The notes under the pieces: generated by a model
Seen by the model: the letters and a program-made list of their open reading frames with translations, nothing else
Databases searched by the model: none
Told to the model about the DNA's origin: nothing
Shown: positions 25,566-34,909 of the stretch, in pieces
Layout: each line of letters starts with the position of its first letter
Numbering within the stretch: the stretch's first letter is position 1
Program-made: the position numbers and the translations under genes
Assembly (NCBI GenBank): GCA_946628005.1
Contig: CAMOWA010000009.1
Coordinates: 1-50,122 of the forward strand
DNA: 50,122 nucleotides
From: an uncultured Caryophanales bacterium
GTDB taxonomy: Bacteria; Bacillota_I; Bacilli_A; RF39; UBA660
Direction: 5' to 3'

Positions 25566-26536
25566 TTATAATTCATTTATAATTAATTCTTGTCCTACAG
25601 ATAATAGATTGTTTTCTATATTATTTATTCGTTTTAATTCACTTACTTCCATATTAAACTTCTTTGCTATTGACCATAATGTATCTCCTTTTTGAACAAT
25701 ATATATACTATAATCTTTACTTGTTTTTGGTACTAGTAATTTTTGATTAATTTGTAAAGTTAAATCTTTTAAATTATTTATTTTAATTAATTCTGGAACA
25801 GATATATTATTATCTCTTGCTATTTTCCATAAGCTATCTCCTTTTTGAACATCATAAATATCATATTCTTCTTCTAAAATAGGTTCTTCTTTATTTCCAT
25901 TACTTTTATTTGGTATTAATAATACTTGCCCAATGCTTAATATATTTCCAGTCAAGTTATTTTCTTTTATTATATCATCTACTTCAATATTTAAACTTTT
26001 TGCAATTGAATACAGAGTGTCTCCTTTTTTTACTGTGTATATATTGTTATCATTATTTTGTTCAATATTAGTAAGATATATTTTTTCTCCTTCTGATATA
26101 TTATTTCCGTATAAATTATTAATTTTTTTTAGACTATCAATACTTATGTTAAATCTTTTAGATATTGAGTACAGAGTGTCTCCTTTTTTTACAATATAAT
26201 AATCTTTTGCTTCACTTTCATTATTTTGGCCAGGTAAGAAGTAGTTATATCCAAGATATTCTGCAATTGCCTTTACTACTCCTTCTGCATAGTTGTCTAA
26301 ATAATTATTTAGTTTATTAGCATCTTTAGTATTATCTATAAAACCATATTCTATTAGAACCGGTTCAACATCTCCAGATTCTCTTAAAATGTAATAATAG
26401 TCTTTATTTGGATTCTCTGGTAATCTTCTTTGATATGTTTTTCTTTTTATTTGTCCTGCATTTCCTATATTTTCTAATATTAAGTCTGCTAATGCTGAAT
26501 TATTTTTTAAAGAATAAACTACTTCTGCACCTTCGG
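25566..26536 (-). pseudogene. 3' part of an N-acetylmuramoyl-L-alanine amidase with four LysM repeats
   Basis: This frame has no start of its own and begins directly at the integrated element. It reads GAEVVYSLKNNSALADL, then YQRRLPENPNKDYYYIL and EPVLIEYGF, the second half of an Amidase_3 zinc amidase including the catalytic Glu. Four LysM modules follow, each starting like YIVKKGDTLYSIS or YDVQKGDSLWKIA, which bind peptidoglycan. The missing first half, with the zinc ligands, is at 33246-33563. Joined at the 6-bp core, the two parts make one 414-codon gene. Translation of this part alone is unlikely; a TTG at 25955 would give LysM modules only. Confidence 0.85.
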
Positions 26537-26542
26537 CACCTC
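26537..26542. repeat. left attachment core CACCTC
   Basis: Crossover core at the left end of the element; reads GAGGTG on the coding strand of the amidase. It contains a GA dinucleotide, as used by TnpX/TndX-type recombinases. The exact crossover bases within it cannot be fixed from one sequence. Confidence 0.75.
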
Positions 26543-26565
26543 GTGACGGCTCTAGTGGTTATCAT

Positions 26566-27114
26566 TTATTTAGTTTTTATTCTTTTCTCATCTAATTCAT
26601 TAATATAATTGTTAAATTCTTTAAATGATAGATTAGGTTCAACTTCAAAAAACTCAGTTATTGGTCTTGATTTACCCTCAGCCATTTTTACATAATAATC
26701 ATTTATTTCATTAATAGCCTTTTCCTCATTTTCAAATTCATATATTCCAGCTTTCTCCCAATTTGGATGTTCTATTTGGTAAACCTTATCATTTAAATAA
26801 TATAATACAAAGCAATGCATATGTTCTTCTGCTTCTAAATTATTAAAGTCTTTACCCTCATATACTCTTGTACAAAACATTTTATTTTTAATGTTTAATC
26901 TATCTAATAATTTGCTCATTAAATATACTTGTTCAATACATGTTCCAATTCCGTGTTCTAATGTTTCTTCAATACTAGAAGTTCTATATAGTTTTCTAAA
27001 ATTTTTCATGTTTCCAATATGTTCTTCGTTATTTATATCTAGCCAACCATATTTTATATTATCTTTCATAAATTCTAATATATCTTCGGAAGTTTTTATT
27101 TCTTCTATCGTCAT
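26566..27114 (-). CDS. transglutaminase-like domain protein, element cargo
   Basis: A 182-residue soluble protein of the transglutaminase-like (cysteine protease fold) superfamily. The candidate catalytic Cys is in HGIGTCIEQVYLMSKLL, the His in EEHMHCFVLY, and the acidic/Asn position in IEHPNWEKAG. There is no signal peptide. It begins 25 bases after the recombinase stop and ends 24 bases from the left attachment core, so it is element cargo, probably co-transcribed with the recombinase. The reaction could be peptide cleavage, cross-linking or acyl transfer. AGAGGTGAC precedes the ATG. Confidence 0.7.
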   Translation of the reverse strand: MTIEEIKTSEDILEFMKDNIKYGWLDINNEEHIGNMKNFRKLYRTSSIEETLEHGIGTCIEQVYLMSKLLDRLNIKNKMFCTRVYEGKDFNNLEAEEHMHCFVLYYLNDKVYQIEHPNWEKAGIYEFENEEKAINEINDYYVKMAEGKSRPITEFFEVEPNLSFKEFNNYINELDEKRIKTK

Positions 27115-27139
27115 AAAGTCACCTCTTAACTAAGAACTA

Positions 27140-28810
27140 TTATACACTTTTCTTAGTTTGTTTACCATGCCTGCCATATGGATTTCTAATTGGATTTTTA
27201 TCAACATATTTAAAAGTATAATTATCTAGTATTTTATATTTAAATTTAATTGTTATATTTCTATCTTCATCTGCTTCTATTCTATCTATTATGGTAAATA
27301 ACAAGTCTCTATTTGGTTTTTCTATATTTAATAATTCTTTTATCTTTTTAGTATAATTTGGTATTTTATTAGCACTATTTTTTCTTTTTAAAATTTCAAG
27401 TTCTATTTCTTCTAATTTTTCTTTTAAATTTCTCATTTTTTGTTCGTAAGGAGATACTATTATTTTGTATGAATCTAAAGAAATATTACCATCAATTCTA
27501 TCTTGATATACTGTTTGAATATTTGAATATAATTTTAATATATCTTTTTCTATATCTTTCTTTATGTCGTCAAGTGATTTAGTACCTGAATTAGTTCTAT
27601 TAGTTATTTCTTCATTTAATTCTTTAATACTCAATCCTTTAAATAAATCAGATAATAATTTATTTAATTCTTCTAATACTTCTTCTTCAAAATAATTATA
27701 AGGAAAGAAATGAGCCTTACATCTTCCTCTAATTGGGTCTCTTGCATATCTATTACAATTAATAGTCCAATAGTCATGATTTTTTCTATATATTACACCT
27801 AATCTATTTCCACACTCTTTGCAATAGATTAATCCCTCTAATAATCTAGTTGGTCTTTGAGTTTTAACTTCAACTTTTCTATTATGATTATCTCTTTTCT
27901 TATTAATTATTCTAAATGTCTCTTTATCTACTAATGGTTCATGAGTATTCTTTACTATTACCCATAAGCTTTGATCAAGTGTTATTTTCTTTTTAGATTT
28001 ATAACTAATATTAGTTTGAGTATGTTGTACCATATCACCAGTATACATTCTATTTTGTAATATTTTTTTAACTGAATGTATTGTCCATATATCTTTTCCT
28101 TTTACTCTTGAAGATATTGGTAAATTTTTATAAGCACTTGGTGTTGGTGCTCTTAATTTAGTAAGACGAGTTGCTATTTCAGATATACCTATATCATTTG
28201 CTCTCCATTCAAACATTTGCTTAACATAAGGTGCTATATTAGGGTCTATAATTAAATGCCCTTTATCTTCTGGGTCTCTCATATAACCATAACATGGTTT
28301 ACTACCTATAAATTTACCATCTTTTCTTTTAGAATCTAATACATTTCTTATTTTTAATGAGTTTTGTTTACTATAATAATCATTACATGCAATAATAAAT
28401 GTTGATGAATCATTACTTGCTTGATTTTTCATACTATCATAGTTTTCAACAATCGATATAAATCTTACTTTATTTTCAGGGAAATATGTTTCAATATAAT
28501 AACCAGTCATTACATGATCTCGACCTAATCTAGATAAATCTTTTACTACTACAAGATTTATCTTTTTATTTTTTATATCTTCAATCATTCTCATAAATCC
28601 TGGTCTATCAAAGTTAGTTCCTGAATAGCCATCGTCTACATACTCATCTATTAAATTAAATCCATTTTTTAAACAATAGTCTCTTAATATTTCTTTTTGA
28701 TTAGTAACACTTTCACTATCTGACTCATATTTTTTATCTTTATCTTCTTGAGAAAGTCTAATATAAATACCTGCATTATAATTCATATTTGTTAAGTAAC
28801 TATAATTCAT
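27140..28810 (-). CDS. large serine recombinase of the element
   Basis: A 556-residue recombinase of the TndX/TnpX-like large serine group. The N-terminal catalytic domain (about 12-160) has GIYIRLSQED with nucleophile Ser20, YVDDGYSGTNFDRPGF, and VVKDLSRLGRDH with the catalytic arginines. A recombinase domain (about 165-290) follows, then a zinc ribbon (GLIYCKECGNRLG .. INCNRYARDPIRGRCKAHFF), a coiled-coil-rich tail (about 395-500) and a basic end (GRHGKQTKKSV). It is full length and intact. AGGAGG precedes the ATG. It should catalyse both integration and, with a directionality factor, excision of the element around it. Confidence 0.93.
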   Translation of the reverse strand: MNYSYLTNMNYNAGIYIRLSQEDKDKKYESDSESVTNQKEILRDYCLKNGFNLIDEYVDDGYSGTNFDRPGFMRMIEDIKNKKINLVVVKDLSRLGRDHVMTGYYIETYFPENKVRFISIVENYDSMKNQASNDSSTFIIACNDYYSKQNSLKIRNVLDSKRKDGKFIGSKPCYGYMRDPEDKGHLIIDPNIAPYVKQMFEWRANDIGISEIATRLTKLRAPTPSAYKNLPISSRVKGKDIWTIHSVKKILQNRMYTGDMVQHTQTNISYKSKKKITLDQSLWVIVKNTHEPLVDKETFRIINKKRDNHNRKVEVKTQRPTRLLEGLIYCKECGNRLGVIYRKNHDYWTINCNRYARDPIRGRCKAHFFPYNYFEEEVLEELNKLLSDLFKGLSIKELNEEITNRTNSGTKSLDDIKKDIEKDILKLYSNIQTVYQDRIDGNISLDSYKIIVSPYEQKMRNLKEKLEEIELEILKRKNSANKIPNYTKKIKELLNIEKPNRDLLFTIIDRIEADEDRNITIKFKYKILDNYTFKYVDKNPIRNPYGRHGKQTKKSV

Positions 28811-28825
28811 CTTCTACCTCCTCAT

Positions 28826-28858
28826 TTTATAGCACTTAACTTTCTTCGAGACAAGTGC
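28826..28858 (-). promoter_or_regulatory. recombinase promoter overlapped by a dyad
   Basis: On the minus strand TTGTCT (28849-28854) and TATAAA (28826-28831) are 17 bases apart, just ahead of the recombinase ribosome site. GCACTT (28832-28837) and AAGTGC (28853-28858) are perfect inverted arms that fill the spacer and overlap the -35, a good place for a repressor. Confidence 0.6.
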
Positions 28859-28897
28859 ATCTTACCATGATAAATAAAAATAAGCAAATCATTAGAA

Positions 28898-29011
28898 TTA
28901 TTTTTCTTCTTTAATTTGCTTTAATAAATAATTAATTATCAATTCTTTAAAAATATCTTTTTTATCTTCCTTCATAGTTAAATTTATGTCTAAAGTAAAA
29001 CTATTATGCAC
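28898..29011 (-). CDS. small ORF upstream of the recombinase, possible directionality factor
   Basis: A 37-residue frame from a GTG at 29011 that has GGTGGTGAT five bases upstream. The product is HNSFTLDINLTMKEDKKD followed by an amphipathic helix (IFKELIINYLLKQIKEEK). Small ORFs in this position are common beside large serine recombinases. It is too short for a family assignment. A different frame opening with ATG-GGT-GGT stops after seven codons and contains the ribosome site. Confidence 0.4.
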   Translation of the reverse strand: MHNSFTLDINLTMKEDKKDIFKELIINYLLKQIKEEK

Positions 29012-29048
29012 TTGAATCACCACCCATTATTTTTATTTGCACAACAAA

Positions 29049-29081
29049 AAATCCAAATAATTCTAATATTAATTGGATTTA
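29049..29081 (-). terminator. second hairpin downstream of the kinase gene
   Basis: AAATCCAA / TTGGATTT arms with a T run on the minus strand. It would stop leftward transcription before the recombinase region. Confidence 0.45.
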
Positions 29082-29251
29082 TATTGAACCTCTGGCATTT
29101 TATTACATCTTAGCACAAAAAATGTGGATAACATGGTTTATTTTGTAGAAGTTTTGTGTGGATTTTGTGTAAAAAAAATGACACCACTATAAAAAATACT
29201 AATTTCCCACAAGCATTTATATTTTATTGTTTTGGGAGCTAGGGAGCACAT

Positions 29252-29274
29252 AAAAAAGCGGTGTTATACCACTT
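29252..29274 (-). terminator. terminator of the ligase-kinase operon
   Basis: On the minus strand AAGTGGTA and CACCGCTT pair (with one G-U) around a short loop, followed by T6. It lies 29 bases after the kinase stop. Confidence 0.55.
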
Positions 29275-29302
29275 ATTTAATTTTAAAAACATATTCATTT
29301 CA

Positions 29303-31243
29303 CTAAAAATTTGAAGTAGAAAATATAATATCTAATTTTTCTTTTATTTGATCTTTACTAAATGGTTTAGCAATATAATCAACAAATCCTTCGCTTAAAT
29401 ATTTTTCTTTAGCTCCTGCAACTGCATCAGCTGTTAAAGCTATTGTTGGAATATTGAAGTTTGGATTTTCTTTTAATTTGGCCATTGCTGTTTCACCACT
29501 CATATTAGGCATCATGATATCCATTAAGATTAAATCATATTCATTACCATTTACTACATGATTTAAACATTCTTGTCCATCATAGCATTCTTCTATTTCA
29601 AAATTGAAATCTTGTAATGCCCTACGAGCAACTTTTATATTCAATTCATTATCATCAACTATTAATATCTTCTTATTATCAAAATTACTTGATGCACTAT
29701 TAACAACAGTTTGTTCTACAACAGGTTTAGGTTGTGTCATAACAACTTCTTGTATTGGCTGTTCTACAACTTGTTGTTGAATTGCTTGTCTAATTGGTGT
29801 AATATCTATTTTTACAGTTTGATCTGGATTAACCATTTGACTAATCTTTTGTGGAAGTTGTACAACAAACATAGATCCTTGTCCAAATTGTGATTGAACA
29901 TTAATCTTACCACCCATCATTTCAACTAATGCTTTTGTTATTGCAAGTCCTAATCCTGTACCTTCTGCTGTAGTATTTTTCTCTATATCTAATCTTTCAA
30001 ACTTAGTAAATAGTTTATTTATATTTTCGGCTTTAATACCTCTACCAGTATCTCTTACACTAATTATCAAATTACTTATATTATCTTTATTGATACACTT
30101 TACACTTAATTCTATTTCACCTTGCTCAGTATATTTAATTGCGTTAGTAAGCAAATTATTAACTATTTCTTTGATGTGAGTTTTATCCCCAATAAGTTCA
30201 TAAGGAATATCAGGTGCTAAATTAATTCTAAAATTAATATTCTTTTCACCAATTCTTGTTGCATCTATTCTAGCTAGTGATTCTATTTCTTCTTTAAAAT
30301 TATATTTAACTTCAGTTATCTCCATTTTATTTGCTTCAATTTTATTAATATCTAAGATATTACCTACTATTTCTAGTAATGTTTTAGATGCTTCCATAAT
30401 ATAGTTTGCATCCTCTACTATTTCAGGATCAACAATATCTTTATGGCTTTGAATATCTTCTGAAAACCCTACTATTGCATTTAAAGGTGTTCTAATTTCA
30501 TGACTCATGCTTGATAAGAAATCAGATTTAGCTCTATTTGCTTTTTCAGCCTGTTCCTTTGCTAATTCAACTTGCTTTAATAATTTTACATCAGGATTTT
30601 CAATAGTAAAATACATAAGTATTACTGCAATTGCATGGGATGGAACAATAAATAAGAATTCATGGTAAAAATATTGAATAACTATTGATATAACACCTAA
30701 AATCATACAAATAATCATAGGCAATGATTCTTTTGATTTTATTTTTTTGATATTCATAACACCAAATACTCCGATAACCGACATTCCTAATGTTACAATT
30801 ATATATTGTAAAAATGTCCCTATACCACCTGGGTAATAATAAGTATTAGTTATGGTATAATCTATTGGTAAAATTATACTTAATAAGAAAAATATAATAT
30901 AAAATACTGTTATAATGTTAAAAGCTTTTTTTATTTTACTATCATCTATTTTGTCTTTAAAAAATATAATAAAATTATATTTAACAAAGTAATACATCCA
31001 AAAAACATAATAAACATACAACGTTTTTGTAAGAATTATTAATACGTTTGAAGCTATATTAATATGATTAGTTATTAGAAAATATATTATTGCTTCTAAT
31101 AATAGACCAAAGGCAGTGACGCCAATTTGTCTTTTGAAAATGTTATTCTCAATAGTATTAATTTTTGGTTTTGAAAAATATACTAAAACTATTATAGTTA
31201 ATACTATTAAAAATGTTGTACATATTCCTACATTAACTATCAC
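29303..31243 (-). CDS. membrane hybrid histidine kinase with receiver domain, element cargo
   Basis: A 646-residue sensor. Residues 1-215 form about seven membrane helices acting as the sensor; ligand unknown. A short helix (220-240) leads to a HisKA domain with phosphorylated H248 ([10 protein letters not shown]), then a HATPase with [18 protein letters not shown] and [13 protein letters not shown] Gln/Val/Pro linker (about 470-520) connects to a receiver domain ending at 640 with acidic pair VDDNE, phosphorylated D575 (LILMDIMMP) and Lys in AKPFSK. There is no output or HPt domain, so it must signal to another protein. It starts at a GTG with AAGGTGATATA upstream, four bases after the ligase stop, so the two genes form one operon. 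Confidence 0.9.
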   Translation of the reverse strand: MIVNVGICTTFLIVLTIIVLVYFSKPKINTIENNIFKRQIGVTAFGLLLEAIIYFLITNHINIASNVLIILTKTLYVYYVFWMYYFVKYNFIIFFKDKIDDSKIKKAFNIITVFYIIFFLLSIILPIDYTITNTYYYPGGIGTFLQYIIVTLGMSVIGVFGVMNIKKIKSKESLPMIICMILGVISIVIQYFYHEFLFIVPSHAIAVILMYFTIENPDVKLLKQVELAKEQAEKANRAKSDFLSSMSHEIRTPLNAIVGFSEDIQSHKDIVDPEIVEDANYIMEASKTLLEIVGNILDINKIEANKMEITEVKYNFKEEIESLARIDATRIGEKNINFRINLAPDIPYELIGDKTHIKEIVNNLLTNAIKYTEQGEIELSVKCINKDNISNLIISVRDTGRGIKAENINKLFTKFERLDIEKNTTAEGTGLGLAITKALVEMMGGKINVQSQFGQGSMFVVQLPQKISQMVNPDQTVKIDITPIRQAIQQQVVEQPIQEVVMTQPKPVVEQTVVNSASSNFDNKKILIVDDNELNIKVARRALQDFNFEIEECYDGQECLNHVVNGNEYDLILMDIMMPNMSGETAMAKLKENPNFNIPTIALTADAVAGAKEKYLSEGFVDYIAKPFSKDQIKEKLDIIFSTSNF

Positions 31244-31247
31244 TATA

Positions 31248-33152
31248 TCACCTTCTTATCTTTATATCATCTGTATTTACAATATTTTTTACATCTTCCT
31301 TAAATACTATAGTTTTTTCTGGTTCTCTATCTGGATAATAATTTATATGATAAAAAAGATTTTCATCTAATGGTGCATAATAATCAACATTATCAGCTTT
31401 TAATTTCTTGAAATCTCTTTTTCCAGTAACTTCACTAGATTCAAATTTACTATATACTTTTATAGAATCTAGGTTATATTTTTTACATAATAATTCAACT
31501 ATTTCATCTTCTCTACCAATAAATTCATTTTTAGGAACTACCTGTCCAACTATATAGTTTTTTCCGTTACCATCTTGGAATCTAGAAATTTCCCATTCTA
31601 TAATTGGGTCTTCAGCTTCTAAAGAATATTCTATATCGAACAAATAAATAGTATTTCCATTTTCATCAACAAATGAATCATCAGCTCTTCCAAGAATATT
31701 GTATGATCCGTCTTTATTTTTAACAGCAATATCGCCGGTTACTCCCCAACGAGTTCCATTTTCATCATAATACCAACGTTTAGCAGTTGCTTCAGGGTTA
31801 TCTAAATATCTATCTGCTGCTGCTGCACTTGAAACATGTAAGAATCCTCTTTCTCCATCTTTAACAAGATTGCCATCATTATCCACTATCTTTGCTATAA
31901 TTCCAGGTTCAACTGGATGCCCTGTTTCATTTGTTTTAGTTTTTTCATCCATAAAATAACTACAAATAGTACTTGAACCATCTTCAGCAGCTCCACCACC
32001 GATAGAAAATCTTACTTTACATCCGTTCATCTTTAACCATTCATCAATTAGTTTAACATTACTTTTTGTAACAGGTTCTCCTCCAGAACTAGGTCTGGTT
32101 ACATTTTCAAATGCATTAGGAGCAATTAAACCTTGTGCAACTCCAGCTGTATAAAAACTTGGAGCAGCAGTAATCCAATTACATTTAGATTCTGCTAAAT
32201 CTTTACCAAATGTATCTTTATTATAAATTGGCTGTGGAACCATTGTTTTTCCACGAGCTAATTGTAAGTATCCACAAAATCTTTCACCTGTTGCATGAGT
32301 TAATGGAATAACTTGGAAACATCTTTCCCCAACATAGTCTTTTGTATTTACTCCTTTATGTAGTTCTATTAATGCGTTAGCAGATGACTCTTTAAATACA
32401 ATACACTTGGGGGCTCCAGTTGTACCACTTGTATATGAATAACTAACATCTCTATCAATATCAACTGGACCGCTTGAAAGTGGAGTTTTATCTTTTTTAC
32501 CAACTTCTATTATTTCCTGCATTTTGATGAAATTAACATTTCTCATTTTTCCCATTTTCTTTATAGCATCACGTTGTTTTTCGAAGTCACAAAAAATTTC
32601 TTTTAACTTCGGTGGTAAACTTGATAAATCTAGAAATATTCCTTTTTTATCTTCAGGCAAATAATCATTAAGATCTGTGATTATAACATTTTTTATGCCA
32701 CAAGGTTCTAAGTAATCAATTACAAATGGTAAATATGCATCCAATATGATTAAAGTTTTTGAACCTTTCATTTCAGTATATGTTTTAAAATCATTTCTTA
32801 AAAATAAGAAATTAGGACTATTTTGTATATTACCCAATTTATTTACTGCAAATAAAGAAAGATTATTTTCAGTAGATACTGGCATACATAAAGTTATAAC
32901 ATCATCATTAGAAATACCAACTGATTTCAAACCATTAACATATTCTTGGATTCTTTCTGGTAGTTCTCCAAATGTTATTACATTACCATAATAATCAATA
33001 GCTGGAATGTTTGGTATATTCTTAGTCCATGATATTATATTATCTAAAATACTCATATTATATATATCAATATTATTAATTGTTTTTACTACTTTCGCCC
33101 AACTTGGAAGTTCTCTCTTTAATTCATGTGTAGGGATTTTTTTGTTTTCCAT
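31248..33152 (-). CDS. AMP-forming acyl/aryl-CoA synthetase-like ligase, element cargo
   Basis: A 634-residue protein of the adenylate-forming (ANL) superfamily. The phosphate loop is [15 protein letters not shown], the acid-binding region has [15 protein letters not shown], then SSGGEPVT, the adenosine motif [21 protein letters not shown], and the hinge [23 protein letters not shown]. The C-terminal lobe carries [16 protein letters not shown] and a catalytic-type Lys in [11 protein letters not shown]. Such enzymes activate a carboxylic acid with ATP; the acid is unknown here. GGTGATTAT precedes the ATG. It is first in an operon with the hybrid kinase and may make or consume the signal that kinase senses; that link is inference. 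Confidence 0.85.
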   Translation of the reverse strand: MENKKIPTHELKRELPSWAKVVKTINNIDIYNMSILDNIISWTKNIPNIPAIDYYGNVITFGELPERIQEYVNGLKSVGISNDDVITLCMPVSTENNLSLFAVNKLGNIQNSPNFLFLRNDFKTYTEMKGSKTLIILDAYLPFVIDYLEPCGIKNVIITDLNDYLPEDKKGIFLDLSSLPPKLKEIFCDFEKQRDAIKKMGKMRNVNFIKMQEIIEVGKKDKTPLSSGPVDIDRDVSYSYTSGTTGAPKCIVFKESSANALIELHKGVNTKDYVGERCFQVIPLTHATGERFCGYLQLARGKTMVPQPIYNKDTFGKDLAESKCNWITAAPSFYTAGVAQGLIAPNAFENVTRPSSGGEPVTKSNVKLIDEWLKMNGCKVRFSIGGGAAEDGSSTICSYFMDEKTKTNETGHPVEPGIIAKIVDNDGNLVKDGERGFLHVSSAAAADRYLDNPEATAKRWYYDENGTRWGVTGDIAVKNKDGSYNILGRADDSFVDENGNTIYLFDIEYSLEAEDPIIEWEISRFQDGNGKNYIVGQVVPKNEFIGREDEIVELLCKKYNLDSIKVYSKFESSEVTGKRDFKKLKADNVDYYAPLDENLFYHINYYPDREPEKTIVFKEDVKNIVNTDDIKIRR

Positions 33153-33172
33153 ATAATCACCAACTTATACCT

Positions 33173-33178
33173 ATTATA
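33173..33178 (-). promoter_or_regulatory. candidate -10 of the ligase-kinase operon
   Basis: TATAAT on the minus strand about 20 bases ahead of the ligase start. The -35 region is A-rich and unrecognisable. Confidence 0.35.
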
Positions 33179-33245
33179 TCATTTTTTTTACATTTTTTTA
33201 TTTTTTTAGGTATATTTCTTTTTAAAATTATATTAAATGCTTAAT

Positions 33246-33563
33246 TTATTGTAAAGCCTCGAAGAAAGCTAATTTACCACTAGGGTTATCACCACCTCCT
33301 GCGTTTATGTGATTGGATATTAATAATATGTTTTTATTTGGATTTTCATTTACTATTTTATTTATTCTATTTATACGATCTGTTTTAGGAAGATATTCAT
33401 CTGATTCTCTTAATAAAATTGCTGGTATACTTAATTCTTTTAATCGATTATAAATATAACTTGCAGCTTTTAAATTTAGATTTTTTTCTTGCAATCCATT
33501 TCCTACTGCTCCACTATCTATTCCTCCATGACCAGCATCTACAATTATTAAATTATTATTCAT
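33246..33563 (-). pseudogene. 5' part of the interrupted N-acetylmuramoyl-L-alanine amidase
   Basis: A 105-codon truncated Amidase_3. IVDAGHGGIDSGAVG gives zinc His12, QEKNLNLKAA the zinc Glu26, and ISNHINAGG the zinc His85. Right after Gly90 the sequence leaves the family: 15 further codons (..DNPSGKLAFFEALQ) come from the element and end at TAA. The catalytic Glu and all wall-binding modules are on the far side of the element, so the truncated product should be inactive. AGGTGAT precedes the ATG. No signal peptide is present in this form or in the restored gene. Confidence 0.85.
33293..33298. repeat. right attachment core CACCTC
   Basis: Direct copy of the left core, falling in the same codon phase of the amidase (GA-GGT-G), which is why excision keeps the frame. 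Confidence 0.75.
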
Positions 33564-33606
33564 GTAATCACCTATAATAATTTATGCAATAATTGTTTTT
33601 GTTCTA

Positions 33607-33635
33607 CAAAAAAAATAATAGCATTACCTATTATT
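33607..33635 (-). terminator. terminator of the PnuC-to-RdgB operon
   Basis: AATAATAG-GTAATG-CTATTATT on the minus strand with a T8 run; the rdgB stop lies in the loop. Confidence 0.7.
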
Positions 33636-34205
33636 TTTTTTCTTATTTAATTTTTTTTCTAGGTCTTTAACAGCAAGAAATCGAGCACTAATTTCATTTT
33701 TCTCATTAGGAGTTAATTCTGCTAGTGTTAATCCGTTTGATAATTCAAATATTTCATCAAATCCAAAACCATTATCTCCTCTACATTCTTTTGAAATATA
33801 TCCTTCTAATATTCCTTCTCCTATAATTATATCTATTCCATCATAATAAACTAAATTACAAATTACTTTAGCACTTCTATCATCATATTTATTTACCTCT
33901 TTAATTAAATATTCATTTCTCATTCTATCTGTAGCTTCTTCTCCTAAAAATCTATGTGTCATTACTCCTGGAAACCCGTTTAAGCAATTTATACATAGTC
34001 CAGAATCATCTGCTATTGTTTCTTCATGAGAAATTTCATATATTTCTTTTGCTTTCTTCATTGCGTTACCCAAAAATGAATCTTTATCCTCTTCAACATC
34101 TGCATTTATGTTTTTATCTTTTAAAGAATAAATCTTATAATTTGTTAATATTTTTCTTATTTCTTCTAATTTTCCTTTATTATTCGTTGCTAAAATCATA
34201 ACCAT
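33624..34205 (-). CDS. rdgB: XTP/dITP pyrophosphatase RdgB/HAM1
   Basis: A 193-residue house-cleaning enzyme that hydrolyses dITP, XTP and similar NTPs to monophosphates. It has the N-terminal ILATNNKGKLEEIRKIL, IADDSGLCINCLNGFPGV (metal and base binding), GYISKECRGDNGFGFDEIF, and LAELTPNEKNEISARFLA. All signature residues are present. The start overlaps the end of the NrtR-like gene (ATG-GTT-ATG-A), with AAAGGAG upstream, so it is translationally coupled. It is last in the eight-gene operon. Besides general cleaning it may remove intermediates made by the two PurA proteins. Confidence 0.92.
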   Translation of the reverse strand: MVMILATNNKGKLEEIRKILTNYKIYSLKDKNINADVEEDKDSFLGNAMKKAKEIYEISHEETIADDSGLCINCLNGFPGVMTHRFLGEEATDRMRNEYLIKEVNKYDDRSAKVICNLVYYDGIDIIIGEGILEGYISKECRGDNGFGFDEIFELSNGLTLAELTPNEKNEISARFLAVKDLEKKLNKKKNNR

Positions 34206-34909
34206 ACATCTCCTTTTAAAGGTTTAAATCTATACCTTTGGCTTGGTCTATATCCGTTTTTTTCGTTTTTGAAAATATCAACTTTTTCACAATATTTAAT
34301 AATTTTTTTTCTAAAATTAGATTTATCCACACTGCATTCTTTTATTAATTCATATACAATTCTTACATCTTCTAAAGTGAAACTAGGACCCATAAACTTA
34401 AATATAATATCCGTACTATCAATACTATTTCTAATACGCTTATAACTTATTAATAAATTCATTAATGTTCTCTTAACTTGTTCATCTTTTATTTTTATAT
34501 CATGTATATATTCAATATTATTGTTATCTTCTAATTCAATAGTTTTATATTCATATTCTTTATTATCTAAAACAATTAAACTATTATCTTTAATTTTAAA
34601 GTCTACAAGCTTATAGTTTCCATTTAATTCACTAATATTATCAATATTTGTCACGCCTAAATAAATGATATCTATATCGTTTTTATAATCCATTGCATAT
34701 ACTTGTTCTAAATGAAAAATATTGCTACCTATAATACTAGAAATACTGTTTCTAACCTGTTTTTTTATTTCATTTCCTCCAACACTAATTATAGGCAATT
34801 CATTGTTGCTATTAACTAGTACTTTTAATTTTTTTATATCATTTTTTCTAATATTTTCATTTTTTTCACTATCTAATATGAATATACAACTTACTAGATT
34901 TATTTGCAT
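34196..34909 (-). CDS. NrtR-type regulator: degenerate Nudix domain plus winged helix
   Basis: A 237-residue protein. Residues 1-145 have the strand order of a Nudix domain (LVSCIFIL, LPIISVGGNEIKKQVRNSI, FHLEQVYAMD) but no intact Nudix box, so it is probably a binding rather than hydrolysing domain. The C-terminal 85 residues match the NrtR winged helix: FMGPSFTLEDVRIVYELIK, DKSNFRKKIIKYC, NGYRPSQRYRFK. NrtR proteins repress NAD-related genes and release DNA on binding ADP-ribose or related nucleotides. It is seventh in the operon, so self-regulation at the dyads at 39546-39613 is likely. Stop is TGA, overlapping rdgB. Confidence 0.75.
   Translation of the reverse strand: MQINLVSCIFILDSEKNENIRKNDIKKLKVLVNSNNELPIISVGGNEIKKQVRNSISSIIGSNIFHLEQVYAMDYKNDIDIIYLGVTNIDNISELNGNYKLVDFKIKDNSLIVLDNKEYEYKTIELEDNNNIEYIHDIKIKDEQVKRTLMNLLISYKRIRNSIDSTDIIFKFMGPSFTLEDVRIVYELIKECSVDKSNFRKKIIKYCEKVDIFKNEKNGYRPSQRYRFKPLKGDVWL

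Larger units (their letters stand above)
26537..33298. mobile_element. serine-recombinase element inserted in an amidase gene
   Basis: Bounded by two direct copies of CACCTC (26537-26542 and 33293-33298), giving a unit of 6,756 bp. It carries, all leftward, an AMP-forming ligase, a hybrid histidine kinase, a small ORF, a large serine recombinase and a transglutaminase-like protein. Removal with one core left behind restores the amidase reading frame exactly (271 + 971 = 1,242 bases). The inner ends GTGACGGCTCTAGTGG (26543-26558) and CCACTAGGGTTATCAC (33277-33292) match at 12 of 16 positions as inverted repeats. No conjugation or replication genes are present, so it is a small site-specific integrating element, not a self-transmissible one. 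Confidence 0.85.

Noticed and set aside
25933-26199. Plus-strand open frames within the LysM region and similar long antisense frames elsewhere (for example 41156-41512, 49095-49352)
   Set aside because: They lie opposite well-supported genes and their composition follows from the sense codons; no ribosome sites.
26548-33290. GGTTATCA shared near both ends of the element as an alternative crossover core
   Set aside because: Recombining there would join the amidase halves out of frame with an immediate stop. It lies inside the element, beside the arms of the inverted repeat. CACCTC restores the frame.
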